Part shown: positions 43,489 to 52,206 of the stretch, piece by piece
How the letters are laid out: every line of letters begins with the position of its first letter
Position numbering within the stretch: the first letter of the stretch is position 1
Assembly (NCBI RefSeq): GCF_030268225.1
Contig: NZ_BSQG01000002.1
Location: 62,001-126,000, forward strand
DNA: 64,000 bases
Direction of reading: 5' to 3'
Source: Nocardiopsis ansamitocini
GTDB taxonomy: Bacteria > Actinomycetota > Actinomycetes > Streptosporangiales > Streptosporangiaceae
Program-made: the position numbers and the translations under genes
The notes under the pieces: generated by a model
Databases searched by the model: none
Seen by the model: only the letters and a program-made list of their open reading frames with translations
What the model was told of the DNA's origin: nothing

Positions 43489-43611
43489 GCCGTCGTGGCC
43501 CGCGGCCTCATGGGGGATATGCGCAACCGCTGGTGGCAGAACGTCCTCGGTGCCGCGGGCTGGACCTCCATCTGCGCGGTGTGCCTCAACCTGTTGTCCG
43601 CCATCGTGTGA
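43489..43611 (+). pseudogene. C-terminal remnant of an unidentified membrane protein
   Basis: The segment GLMGDMRNRWWQNVLGAAGW followed by a hydrophobic end (NLLSAIV) and a stop looks like the last helix of a transporter, possibly of the Nramp type. Nothing upstream extends it. The family guess is weak. Confidence 0.3.
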
Positions 43612-44021
43612 GCCGCCGACCGGCCGGGGCGTGAGCCGCACCGGATCGATCGTGGATCAGTACGACCGGAGCCGGGACGAGGGAAGGGCCTCCGTCCCGG
43701 CCCCGGTCCGCGTGGCACCGTTCGGCCCGGTCGCGGGCTCGCGAAAATCCCGAGACGCGCGCTGGCGGCGGTGGACCGTGCCGGCTTCCCGCTTTTCCCG
43801 GACTTGAGCGGCAGGGACGACCGGTCGAAAACGAATGTGCACCACGGGGGTGGTCCACGGCGGGGGCGGTCGGAAGCGGACATGGGGCCACGGTGGTCGG
43901 ATCGACGGCCACCGTGTTCGAACCGGCATGTCCTTGGCCGCTGTGCGGCGTCGGTTGCGTTGCCTCAGGTCGCGCCGTGGGGGCCGCGGCCTTGGATTGT
44001 GCGATCGCGGATCATTTCCGA
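43612..44021. other. gap of about 410 bases without a gene
   Basis: I see no supported gene; it is the 3' flank of the His-rich protein gene and part of the decayed stretch that begins at 42783. Confidence 0.35.
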
Positions 44022-44354
44022 CTAGCGGTGGTGCCAGCCGTGGCCACCGCCGTGGTGCCAGCCGCTGTTGTGGTTCCACCCGCCGTGGTGCCAGCCGTGG
44101 TTGTGGTGCCAGCCGCTGCGGTGGTACCAGCCGCCGTGGTGCCGGTAGCCGCTGTTGTAGTAGTAGCCGTCACCGTCGTGTCCGCGGTTGCCGGCCTGCG
44201 AGTGCACGCTGTGGGAGTAGGCCCCCTGCGCCCCTGCCGCCGTGGTCTGTTCGTGGTAGCTGCTGTCCGCCATGGCCATTGCCGGTGCGCCGAAGGCCAA
44301 AGCCGGAACGGTGATAGCGGCGAAGGCGATGCGGGCCAGAGTCTTGCGGTTCAT
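44022..44354 (-). CDS. secreted Gly-His-Trp-rich repeat protein
   Basis: The 110-residue product has a signal peptide (residues 1-29, ending APAMAMA). A polar segment follows, and from residue 68 a run built on G-W-H/Y-H units (YRHHGGWYHRSGWHHNHGWH and on to the final GWHHR) continues to the end. Histidine and tryptophan dominate, which suggests metal or polymer binding (inference). ATG at 44354 has AAAGGAAG 9 bases upstream. I know no named family. It appears to be alone in its transcript. Confidence 0.75.
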   Translation of the reverse strand: MNRKTLARIAFAAITVPALAFGAPAMAMADSSYHEQTTAAGAQGAYSHSVHSQAGNRGHDGDGYYYNSGYRHHGGWYHRSGWHHNHGWHHGGWNHNSGWHHGGGHGWHHR

Positions 44355-44728
44355 TGCTGGTGCTTCCTTTCTCTGGCGTTCTGACTGCTTGCCATTTCTT
44401 GTCCCCTTCCTGCGCTTCGGCTTTGTCGGAGCGGTTCGGGGACGGTCACCGGTGAATGAATGGCCTAACAAGTCCCATGACCGTCCGGGGCACTTGTTAA
44501 CCCTCTCAATCCGATAAGCTACTGAAAGTAATAATTGCCATCGTTGGTCGTTTATTGGTCAACCAAATCGGATCGCCGGGCAGGAGCGACAGTGCCGGAG
44601 CGGCCCCGGTCCCAAGCCCTTTGAACGTGGAGTTTCCTATCGCCACGCCAGTGGCCCTCACCGGATGCGAAGGTGAAAAGCAGGCAAAACGCGGCAAGTG
44701 GGAAAGTCCCGACTCCGTGTTCTCCCGG
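44355..44728. other. gap of about 370 bases without a gene
   Basis: It carries the promoter of the His-rich protein and the end of the BlaB-like gene. The AT-rich stretch at 44500-44560 is notable but unassigned. Confidence 0.35.
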
Positions 44729-45631
44729 CTACATCCCGCGCAGGTGATCGCGCAGTTTCCGTGCGACCCCCGCCATGAGTGCCTCGGCTCCCGGCTGATT
44801 GATGGCCGGCACCCGTGATTCGGTGAGTACGGCGACCCCGAACGTCTGACCGTCGGCGTGTTCGACGACCCCGATCTCGTGCCGCAGGTTGAGAAGTGTT
44901 CCCGTTTTGGAGGACCACTTCGACGCGTCGGAACTGAAGTCGGGGGCCAGGCGCTGCCGCAGTACGTTGTCGCCCATGAGGGTGCGGACCCGCTCAGCCA
45001 CCGCGGGATCGAGCGGTGAAGGGGTCCACAGCACCTGTAGCAGTTCGACGAACGCCCGCGCCGAACCCGAGCTCGCGCGGGTGACATCGAGCTGTGGTAC
45101 CCGATGCCCGCGGCCCGCCGTGCCCGCCCCGATGGCCAGGGAGTGGGCGAGGTGGGCGTCCACCTCGCCCAGACGTTCCGCCGGGGTCTCGTTGAGATCG
45201 CGGATCGTGTGCCGGATGGTGATGCCGCGGAGTCCGATCGCCTGCATCGACTTCGCGACCTCGGCCGGCGTGGTGAGGGCGAACAGGGCGTCTGCGGCGG
45301 TGTTGTCGCTGATGCAGGTACTGAGGTAGACGAGGTCGTCGACAGCGATCTCGGCGGGGTGCCGGAACCGGCTGAGACCGGGAGGCCCGGGAGTGGTGAT
45401 GCCCCCGGGTGCCACCAGGAGCCGTGTCGAACCGTCGAGTTCCCCCCTTCTGATGCGGTCGAGAGTGGCGATTGCGAGGGGGACCTTGACGAGGGAGGCG
45501 GTCGGGAACTCCAGGTCGGGCTCGATTCCGAGCTCGTTGCCGGAGTGCAGGTCGCGCACCAGGAAGGAGCCGCGCAGGCCGGCGTCGTCGAGCTCCTGAC
45601 GAAGGTCCCGCAGGAGTGTCCCGGTGTTCAT
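44729..45631 (-). CDS. BlaB-like cytoplasmic penicillin-recognising serine protein
   Basis: The 300-residue protein has the serine beta-lactamase/DD-peptidase motifs: S46-x-x-K49 in ASLVKVP, SDN in CISDNTAAD and KTG in SSKTGTLL. It has no signal peptide. It overlaps the LysR-type gene by the ATGA at its start and lies in a beta-lactamase locus. That is the arrangement of Streptomyces cacaoi blaA-blaB, where BlaB is needed for blaL induction. A regulatory, not hydrolytic, role is therefore likely. ATG at 45631 has GGAG 8 bases upstream. Confidence 0.8.
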   Translation of the reverse strand: MNTGTLLRDLRQELDDAGLRGSFLVRDLHSGNELGIEPDLEFPTASLVKVPLAIATLDRIRRGELDGSTRLLVAPGGITTPGPPGLSRFRHPAEIAVDDLVYLSTCISDNTAADALFALTTPAEVAKSMQAIGLRGITIRHTIRDLNETPAERLGEVDAHLAHSLAIGAGTAGRGHRVPQLDVTRASSGSARAFVELLQVLWTPSPLDPAVAERVRTLMGDNVLRQRLAPDFSSDASKWSSKTGTLLNLRHEIGVVEHADGQTFGVAVLTESRVPAINQPGAEALMAGVARKLRDHLRGM

Positions 45632-46521
45632 GCCGCGGCTCCGTTCTCGGGGGACGCCCCCAGGCACCGCGCGATCCCGGCGTGCAGCCGGGTACGGATG
45701 CGCTCCGCGTCGTCGCCGATCCCGGCGAAGACGTCGAAACTGCGGACGAGTCGGATCTCGCCGATCGGCCGCCAGCAAAGATCCAGTTCCTCGGCCTGTT
45801 GGGGCGAGGACAGCAGGAAGTCGGTCGAACCGAGGACCTCCGCCAGCGCGGAGGTGAGGGCGATGGCCACCGTGACCTGCGCCGGTTGGAGGCCCACCGT
45901 GTCCCGTACGCGGATCATGCGGTCGCGGATGTGCGGAACGTCGTCCTCCGGCTGGATCCAGATACGGCGTCTCCGGGACGACCGGTCGGTGCGTCCGGCC
46001 CGCAGCGTCTCGACGTAGACGGTCTCCGTGTGGAGCGCCGTCGCGCTCGCCAGCCCGAGAGGCACCGACCAGCGTCCTTCGCCCGGCGGTACCTCCGTGA
46101 TCGCCGCGCGGACCTGTTGGGATCGCAGGAGCTCGGCGCGTTCGGCGGGCGGGGCCGGGTGGAAGACCAGGTGGATGCCCTGTCGGCGTGCTTCGGCGTC
46201 CAGGAGCGCGAGATCGCGTGTGCAGCAGATCTCGGGCACCGCGAGCAGCAGCGGCGTGAGTTTGGCGCGTTCGGCGTCGTGCTCCATGTCCTCGGCGATA
46301 CGGACGAGGCGCTTGGCCGAGGGCAGCATGTCACGACCGAACGGGGTGAGCGTGGCCCGTCGGGTCGACCGGTCGAACAACCGCGCGCCCAGATGTTTCT
46401 CCAGGGCCGCGATGCGTCGACTCGCGACCGGTTGGGGCATGCGTGCGGCCGCTGCGCCGAGAGTGAAGCTGCCCCTCTCGCTCACGTTCACGAAGGCTTT
46501 GCAGGCACCGACGAGATCCAT
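45628..46521 (-). CDS. LysR family regulator, BlaA-like
   Basis: The 297-residue protein has an N-terminal LysR helix-turn-helix (FVNVSERGSFTLGAAAARMP, then VASRRIAALEKHLGARLFDR) and an effector domain with two sub-lobes. It is divergent from a class A beta-lactamase and cotranscribed with the BlaB-like gene, matching the blaA-blaB-blaL module. ATG at 46521 lies just after a T-N11-A palindrome that suggests autoregulation; an in-frame ATG at 46548 overlaps the palindrome. Confidence 0.84.
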   Translation of the reverse strand: MDLVGACKAFVNVSERGSFTLGAAAARMPQPVASRRIAALEKHLGARLFDRSTRRATLTPFGRDMLPSAKRLVRIAEDMEHDAERAKLTPLLLAVPEICCTRDLALLDAEARRQGIHLVFHPAPPAERAELLRSQQVRAAITEVPPGEGRWSVPLGLASATALHTETVYVETLRAGRTDRSSRRRRIWIQPEDDVPHIRDRMIRVRDTVGLQPAQVTVAIALTSALAEVLGSTDFLLSSPQQAEELDLCWRPIGEIRLVRSFDVFAGIGDDAERIRTRLHAGIARCLGASPENGAAA

Positions 46522-46533
46522 GACCAGGATGCT

Positions 46534-46548
46534 ATGCCGATTCGGCAT
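46534..46548. promoter_or_regulatory. LysR-type box (T-N11-A palindrome)
   Basis: ATGCCGATTCGGCAT is a perfect 7-bp inverted repeat around one base and fits the T-N11-A rule of LysR sites. It is 13 bases from the BlaA-like start and 180 bases from the divergent beta-lactamase. Confidence 0.65.
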
Positions 46549-46728
46549 TGAAGTGCCCATTTTTGTCTTGGACAGCATCGGACTCCGTCGTGAGACTCCT
46601 TCGCAGGGCCACCCGAGGGTGGTGTCCGCGGTCGCGGCGAGCCGCCCGGAGACGATTCCGGCGCCCGGTTCGAGGACCGACCGTGGCACCCGAAGGCCCG
46701 TGCGAACTCACGACAGGAGACCTGAACC

Positions 46729-47640
46729 ATGCCCATCCAGTTCACTCGCCGCGTCGCGGCAGTAGCCGCGCTCGCGCTGCTGCCGCTCGTCGGCTGCACG
46801 ACCCCCGGCGAGTCTTCCGCCCCCGTATCCGCGACGACGACGCAGACGGCTGCGCCGGTAGCGTTCGAGCAGGAATTCCAGCAGCTCGAAGCCGATTTCG
46901 ATGCCAGGCTCGGTGTCTATGCGCTGGACACCGGCACCGATGAGACCGTCGCCTACAACGCCGACGAACGGTTCGCCTACGCCTCCACCTTCAAGGCCCT
47001 CATCGTCGGTGCCGTGCTGCAACAGAACTCGGTCGACGAAATGGAGAAGGTCGTCACCTACAGCAGCGAGGACCTGGTCCCCTACTCCCCGATCACCGAG
47101 CAGCACGTCGACACCGGCATGACGCTTCTCGAAGTGAGTGATGCCGCCATCCGCTACAGCGACAACACCGCGGCGAACCTCCTCTTCCACGAACTCGGCG
47201 GACCGAGCGGCCTGGGCGACGCGCTCAAGGGGATCGGTGACGACGTCACCCACGTCGACCGGCTCGAACCCGACCTGAACGAGGCCACCCCCGGAGACAT
47301 CCGTGACACGAGCACCCCACAGGCGCTCGCCGGCAGCCTGGAGGAGTACACGCTCGGCGACACCCTGCCCGACGACAAGCGCACGATCCTCGTCGACATG
47401 CTCAAGGGCAACACCACCGGAGACGAGTTGATCCGCGCGGGGGTTCCCGAAGGCTGGGAGGTCGGTGACAAGACCGGGGGCGGTGGTTACGGGACCCGCA
47501 ACGACATCGCCGTCATCTGGCCGCCGAACGACGACCCCATCATCCTGGCGGTTCTGTCCAGCCGCGATGAGGAAGACGCGGAGTACGACAACGCGCTCAT
47601 CGCCGAGGCGACCAAGGTCGCCATCGACGCCCTGGCATAG
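46729..47640 (+). CDS. class A beta-lactamase, lipoprotein
   Basis: The 303-residue protein has a lipoprotein signal with lipobox LVGC (Cys23), then class A motifs: S86-T-F-K89, S144-D-N146, E180-x3-N184 in the omega loop, and K248-T-G250. All catalytic residues are present, so it should hydrolyse penicillins. ATG at 46729 has AGGAG 8 bases upstream. It is divergent from BlaA/BlaB-like genes and probably inducible through them. Confidence 0.93.
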   Translation: MPIQFTRRVAAVAALALLPLVGCTTPGESSAPVSATTTQTAAPVAFEQEFQQLEADFDARLGVYALDTGTDETVAYNADERFAYASTFKALIVGAVLQQNSVDEMEKVVTYSSEDLVPYSPITEQHVDTGMTLLEVSDAAIRYSDNTAANLLFHELGGPSGLGDALKGIGDDVTHVDRLEPDLNEATPGDIRDTSTPQALAGSLEEYTLGDTLPDDKRTILVDMLKGNTTGDELIRAGVPEGWEVGDKTGGGGYGTRNDIAVIWPPNDDPIILAVLSSRDEEDAEYDNALIAEATKVAIDALA

Positions 47641-48162
47641 GTTCTGCGGGCCGACCGGGCGGCGCACCGCCGTCCGGTCGGCCCATGGCCCCGCGAAATC
47701 CGCCCCCGGGCGCGGCACTTACAGCGGCCGGGCCGAACATCGTCACCGGGACGTCGCGGCCTCCCCGAGCCGGATGCTGAGCCGAGTCCTTCCTCCACCG
47801 CCCACTGCTGCGCGACCGGGAGAACGCTTGAGCGGACAAACCGGTTCGACGCTTTGTCGATACGCGGCGGCGCGGGCGCTCGTCACCGGGCCGAGCGGTG
47901 CGTGGCGACAGTCGTACGGACAGGCCGGTGTCGATCGCGGTCCTTTCGGTGCCGGGACGGAGAAGAGGTGCGGAGTGGGGACTTCGCCGAAACGGGTGCG
48001 TGATTGGCCGCCATTGGCCGTTGCCGGCCTTGTTTCCCGCAAAACCGGGACTTATGGCCGTGGTGCACGTCACAATCGCCGTGGATGTCGAGATGGTTCG
48101 TCATCTCGGCCCCGCCGGTCATCACCGCTTCGCACCGTCTTTAGTCCCGGAAAGGACACGAC
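47641..48162. other. gap of about 520 bases without a supported gene
   Basis: No riboswitch I know (SAM or cobalamin type) can be recognised upstream of the MetE-like gene. Shadow reading frames here lack homology. Confidence 0.4.
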
Positions 48163-49227
48163 TTGACTCTTCCCACCGAGCCGATCGGCAGCATCCCCCG
48201 CCCCGACTTCCTGATCGAAGCGCTCGGCGCGTTCTCAACGGGGCGCATGAGTGCCGTCGCGTTGGCCGAACTCCAGGCCAAAGCGACCGCTGACACGTTG
48301 ACCCGTCTCACGGAGACCGGCTCCCCGGTCCTCACCGACGGGGAACAGGGCAAACCGAGTTTTGCCACCTACCCGTTGGCGGGTTTGGCCGCACTCGCCC
48401 CGGACGGGGCGGTCATCCCGTTCGCGGACGGGCACCAGCGCCAGCTTCCGCGACTCACCGATGGACCCTTCCGCTACCAGACCTACGCTGACGAGTACCT
48501 GCGCCTGGCCAAGGAGCACACCGACCTCCCGGTGAAGCAGGCGGTGATCGCCGCATCCGCGATCAGCCTGATCTACCCGGCCGACGGCATCGACGGCTAC
48601 GACCGCGCCGAGTTCACCGCCCACCTGGTGGACGAGGCGGAGGCCGACATCCGCCGCAGTTTCGATGCCGGGGCGCACAGCGTGCAGATCGACTTCACCG
48701 AGGGGCGGCTCTCGCTCAAGCTCGACCCGTCGGGCGGTCTGCTCAAGTCGTTCGTCGACCTCAACAACCAGGTGTTGGACCGGTTCTCGGCCGAGGAACG
48801 CGCTCGGATCGGCGTGCACACCTGCCCGGGCGGGGACCAGGACTCGTCGCACAGCCTCGACGTGGACTACGCCCAGCTGCTGCCCACACTGTTCCAGCTG
48901 CGGGCCGGCGCCTTCTACCTCCAGCTCGCCAGTGAGCCCGACCCGCGACGGGTGCTGGAGACGGTTCGCGACCACGCCGACCCGGACCAGCGGATCTTCG
49001 TCGGAGTGGTGGACCCCATCGACCCGCGCGTGGAAACTCCCGAGGAGGTCCGCGACCGCGTACTGCAGGCGGCCGAATTCATCCCGGCCGACCGGCTCGG
49101 AACCTGTGACGACTGCGGATTCTCCCCGTTCGCCGACGACACATCGACCTCGCGCGACCTCGCCTTCGCCAAGATCCGGGCGCGGGTGGAGGGGACCGGC
49201 CTGGCCGCCGACTCGCTCGGGCTCTGA
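48163..49227 (+). CDS. cobalamin-independent methionine synthase-like protein (MetE C-terminal domain)
   Basis: The 354-residue protein is a single TIM barrel matching the catalytic C-terminal half of MetE. SIGSIPRP-like start, HSVQIDFTEGRL, HTCPGGDQDSSHS and DDCGFSPFADD carry the likely zinc/homocysteine ligands (His, Cys and the C-terminal Cys in GTCDDCGF). Family members of this length are core methionine synthases or alkyltransferases using other methyl donors. TTG at 48163 has GGAAAGGA 6 bases upstream. No partner gene is linked. Confidence 0.82.
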   Translation: MTLPTEPIGSIPRPDFLIEALGAFSTGRMSAVALAELQAKATADTLTRLTETGSPVLTDGEQGKPSFATYPLAGLAALAPDGAVIPFADGHQRQLPRLTDGPFRYQTYADEYLRLAKEHTDLPVKQAVIAASAISLIYPADGIDGYDRAEFTAHLVDEAEADIRRSFDAGAHSVQIDFTEGRLSLKLDPSGGLLKSFVDLNNQVLDRFSAEERARIGVHTCPGGDQDSSHSLDVDYAQLLPTLFQLRAGAFYLQLASEPDPRRVLETVRDHADPDQRIFVGVVDPIDPRVETPEEVRDRVLQAAEFIPADRLGTCDDCGFSPFADDTSTSRDLAFAKIRARVEGTGLAADSLGL

Positions 49228-49474
49228 CTTCGCGTAGCAGCGTTCGTTCCCCACTGAAGGGAGCGGATCCCATGCCGGCCGGTGAGGTTCGGGGCCGGGT
49301 TCACCGGCCGGCAGGAGCGTACCCTCCGTGAGGGTTATCGCGTCCACAGGCGGAGAGGAAGGGCTCGCGGTGGCGCCGGAGACGGAGGAAGAGCCGCGGA
49401 GCACGAGGGGAGCGCGTGCCGGTGCCCGTCGGGCGGGTTCATGCGCGGCGCTCTTCACGTCCTACGATTGCCCC

Positions 49475-49789
49475 ATGGTCTTCAAGCGGGTCGGTAGCGG
49501 GCGTCCCTACCCTGAGCACGGATTGTCCACAGGTGCATGGGCACAGATCGCACCGTGCCAGGTGCGTCTGGACGAACTGGTTACGACCAAGGCCAACCTG
49601 GACCTGCAACACCTTCTCGCCAAGGACTCCACCTTCTTCGGTGACCTGTTCCCCCACGTCGTGCGCTGGGAGGGGCAGCTCTACCTGGAGGACGGCCTGC
49701 ACCGGGCTCTGCGTGCCGCCCTCCAGCAGCGCGCCACCATGGCGGCCCGCGTCTTCGAAACCGCCGAATGGGTGCCGCAGGCGGTCTGA
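49475..49789 (+). CDS. conserved actinobacterial protein, possibly ParB-like fold
   Basis: The 104-residue product (start MVFKRVGSGRPYPEHGL) contains QVRLDELVTTKANLDLQHLL and LYLEDGLHRALRAALQQR, which recalls the ParB/sulfiredoxin-like DGxHR pattern. I recall it as a common conserved actinobacterial protein of unknown role. A TACGAT -10-like element ends 6 bases before the ATG, which would make the mRNA leaderless. A perfect DnaA box, TTGTCCACA, lies in its coding region at 49523-49531. Confidence 0.65.
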   Translation: MVFKRVGSGRPYPEHGLSTGAWAQIAPCQVRLDELVTTKANLDLQHLLAKDSTFFGDLFPHVVRWEGQLYLEDGLHRALRAALQQRATMAARVFETAEWVPQAV

Positions 49790-50076
49790 CCGACGACTTG
49801 CCCGCGGTGGGGGAGAAGTCCTCGACGCACCCCCGCCCCCGGTAGCGGTCGGGCTCCTTGCCGGCGTCGACCGGTCGCATCGGAACACCCCCGTACGTGG
49901 CGACGGGCTGGTCGTGCACGACCGCACGGTCGTCGACGCCGGGCCGTAACCGGCGCGTCGGCTTCGTGCGCCGAGCCGTGGAGGCGCATGCGTCCGGGAG
50001 GCCCGTTCACGTGCCGGCCGATAAGAACGGTTCGCGTGCGGGAGCCGGGGCGATCGGCTGTCGTTCGGTGGAGAAT
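49790..50076. other. gap of about 290 bases without a gene
   Basis: No gene is supported. The DnaA-box palindrome entry starts right after it. Confidence 0.3.
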
Positions 50077-50119
50077 TCGTCCACAACCGGCACATTGTCC
50101 ACAGCCTGTGGACAATGTG
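50077..50119. promoter_or_regulatory. DnaA boxes forming a 29-bp palindrome
   Basis: TTGTCCACA (50095-50103) and its mirror TGTGGACAA (50107-50115) face each other inside a perfect palindrome. The arms are 50091-50104 (CACATTGTCCACAG) and 50106-50119, around one central C. TCGTCCACA at 50077-50085 is a third box. The site is intergenic. Confidence 0.75.
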
Positions 50120-50151
50120 TGCGGATCCGCACCGTTCACCGGCCCGCCCGG

Positions 50152-50770
50152 TTACGTCTCCGGCCGGTCGAGCAGGGAAAACGCTGCATCGACGGATCCG
50201 TTCTCGTCCTGCTCGCGTTCGACAGTGGCCGCCCAACTGGCAAGAAGCTCCAGGGACTCCTGGGAGGGCGATGCCGGTTCGGCGCTGTACGCCATGGGGG
50301 AGAGGCCGGAGTCAGCGGTCAGTTCCATGGCCTCGAAACTCAATTCGAGCAGGCCCACGACGGGGTGGCGGAACTGCTTGACACCGGTGCGGTGCTGGTG
50401 GACGTTGTGTTCCGCCCACCGGACACGGAAGTCCTCGCTCCGGGTGGACAACTCACCGACCAGGTTGCACAGTGCCCGGTCGTAGGGGTCGCCACCGGCT
50501 TCGGCACGCAGGATGGCGGCGGTGTCGTTGGCTGCCCGTTGCCAGTCCGGATAGAAGTCGTGTGCGCGGGGATCGAGGAACACGAAACGGGCGTGGTTGG
50601 CCGGCGGGGCGGCAAAGATCTCCGAGTAGCGCGCATACCCGAGGCGGTTGGCCGCGAGGATGTCCAACCGCCCGTTCTGTACCACGGCCGATGAGCCGGT
50701 CATGGCGTCGAGGATCAGCACCAGCGTTGCGTGCGGGTCCGGCCTCCGCCGTGCTCCCCGCCGCCGGGAA
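50152..50770 (-). pseudogene. truncated MmyB-like XRE regulator
   Basis: From about 50770 the minus strand encodes the C-terminal ligand-binding domain of the MmyB-like regulators: VVQNGRLDILAANRLGYARY, FVFLDPRAHDFYPDW, RWAEHNVHQHRTGVKQFRHP and HPVVGLLELSFEAMELTADS. The N-terminal XRE helix-turn-helix (about 80 residues) is absent, replaced by unrelated sequence. An internal ATG at about 50703 could still give an HTH-less protein. Confidence 0.78.
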
Positions 50771-51151
50771 CCGTTCCGTCCTGAGCACTGACACGACGGG
50801 CCGCGACCGGCCCCCGGTCCTTCGGACCGTTCCGCTAGGACTTCCCGTCCACCCGTCGATCGGACGGGAGGTGTGCGGCGAACGGTGCTCCGACCACCTG
50901 ACTGGGAGCGCCGTACCCAGGAAAACGGCTCCCTGGTTACTCCGAAGGAACTGAACGAGACTGCACACGAAGGCCGTGGAGCTCCCTCCCAGTACGAACG
51001 GGGGAGCATCCAGTGCGTGGCGATCGGTCGGATGCCTGTACCGGGTGTTACCGGATACCCGTACCGGCTGTCCGAACGAGCCGGACGTCCAGGCCCCCGG
51101 TGAGTGCCGGGGCCCCGTCCCATCTCTCAACGGCGAAGGAGTTTCGAGGAC
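50771..51151. other. gap of about 380 bases with repeats of TACCGG
   Basis: Three TACCGG copies lie at 51038-51070, with CGGGT/ACCCG as an inverted pair, 80-110 bases upstream of the first Atu4866-domain gene. They may be regulator sites. Confidence 0.35.
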
Positions 51152-51418
51152 ATGACTGACGACGGGACCGCACCCCACCCCTACGTCGGTATGTGGGTTA
51201 CCGCAGACGGTTACATCCGACAGGAATTGCTGCCCGATGGGCGCTACGACGAGGCGCGCGGCAGCCGAAGGAGCGCCTACACCGGCGATTACACCGTCAA
51301 GGGGACCCACATCGACTACGTCGACGACACCGGCTTCACCGCTACGGGGGACGTCCGCGACGGGGTTCTCCACCACGAGCACCTCGTTCTCTACCGGGAA
51401 GAAGGAAGTACGGCGTGA
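51152..51418 (+). CDS. Atu4866-domain protein, cytosolic copy
   Basis: The 88-residue protein consists of the Atu4866 domain, a small beta-barrel of unknown function: HPYVGMWVTADGYIRQELLP, GRYDEARGSRRSAYTGDYTV and YVDDTGFTATGD. ATG at 51152 follows GAGGA. Its stop overlaps the GTG of the next gene, a lipoprotein with the same domain. No signal peptide is present. Confidence 0.82.
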   Translation: MTDDGTAPHPYVGMWVTADGYIRQELLPDGRYDEARGSRRSAYTGDYTVKGTHIDYVDDTGFTATGDVRDGVLHHEHLVLYREEGSTA

Positions 51419-51954
51419 CAGGACCGTTCCCCGGTTGCGACCCCACCCGCGGCAACCGGAAAGCCACTCGCATGAGCCGGAAAACGAAACGTGGTTCCCG
51501 GGAACCGTGCTCGCGGTTCCCTGAGGGGCCCGGAACGGTTGCGCGTCTCGGTGCCCTGACCGTTCTCCTGCTCGCCGCCACCTTCGTGGCGACGGCGTGC
51601 GGGAACGAGGCGGGATCCGCCCCGGAAGCAGGGGTGGCCGGGCCCACCACATCACCCGAGCCGACCACGGAGGAAGTGACGACAATGGAAGCGCACCCGT
51701 ACGTCGGAATGTGGGTCACCGCAGACAACCGCATCCGTCAGGAGCTGCTGCCGAACGGACGCTACGACGAGGCGCGTGGGCAGCGCGAGAGCGCCTATAC
51801 CGGACGCTACGAGGTGACCGGCAGCCGCATCGAGTACTGGGACGACACCGGGTTCACCGCCGATGGGGAATTCGACGGCGATGTTCTCCACCACGCCGGC
51901 TACGTCTTCTACCGCGAGGGCAGCGAGTCCCACCGAGAGGCCGGGACCGGGTAG
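51415..51954 (+). CDS. Atu4866-domain lipoprotein
   Basis: The 179-residue product has a long basic leader, a hydrophobic segment and lipobox (TVLLLAATFVATAC), so the mature protein should be membrane-anchored. A Thr/Pro/Glu linker then leads to a second Atu4866 domain (HPYVGMWVTADNRIRQELLP, GRYDEARGQRESAYTGRYEV). GTG at 51415 overlaps the previous stop with AAGGAAG upstream; ATG at 51472 would shorten the leader. The pair arose by duplication, and one copy was redirected to the envelope. Confidence 0.82.
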   Translation: MTGPFPGCDPTRGNRKATRMSRKTKRGSREPCSRFPEGPGTVARLGALTVLLLAATFVATACGNEAGSAPEAGVAGPTTSPEPTTEEVTTMEAHPYVGMWVTADNRIRQELLPNGRYDEARGQRESAYTGRYEVTGSRIEYWDDTGFTADGEFDGDVLHHAGYVFYREGSESHREAGTG

Positions 51955-52206
51955 GGCGGTTTTCGCGTCGTGCCCTCGCACCGGCCGTGTCGTGACGGCC
52001 GCCCCGGCGTCAGCGCAAGGGGACCCGGGAGCACAGAAGGGCACGCGTTCCTGGAGCAGCCGTGCCCGGGCGGACGACCGGGCACGTACGGACCATCGCG
52101 GTCGTGCGACGGGGCAGCAGGAGACGGCACGAACCGTGCCCTGTGGTCTTCGGAGTTCCAACCGATGACGGTGCCGGGGACGAGCGTGCGACGTCCGCCT
52201 GACCTG

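Noticed and set aside
47641-48162. Riboswitch upstream of the MetE-like gene
   Set aside because: I looked for SAM and cobalamin motifs and found none.
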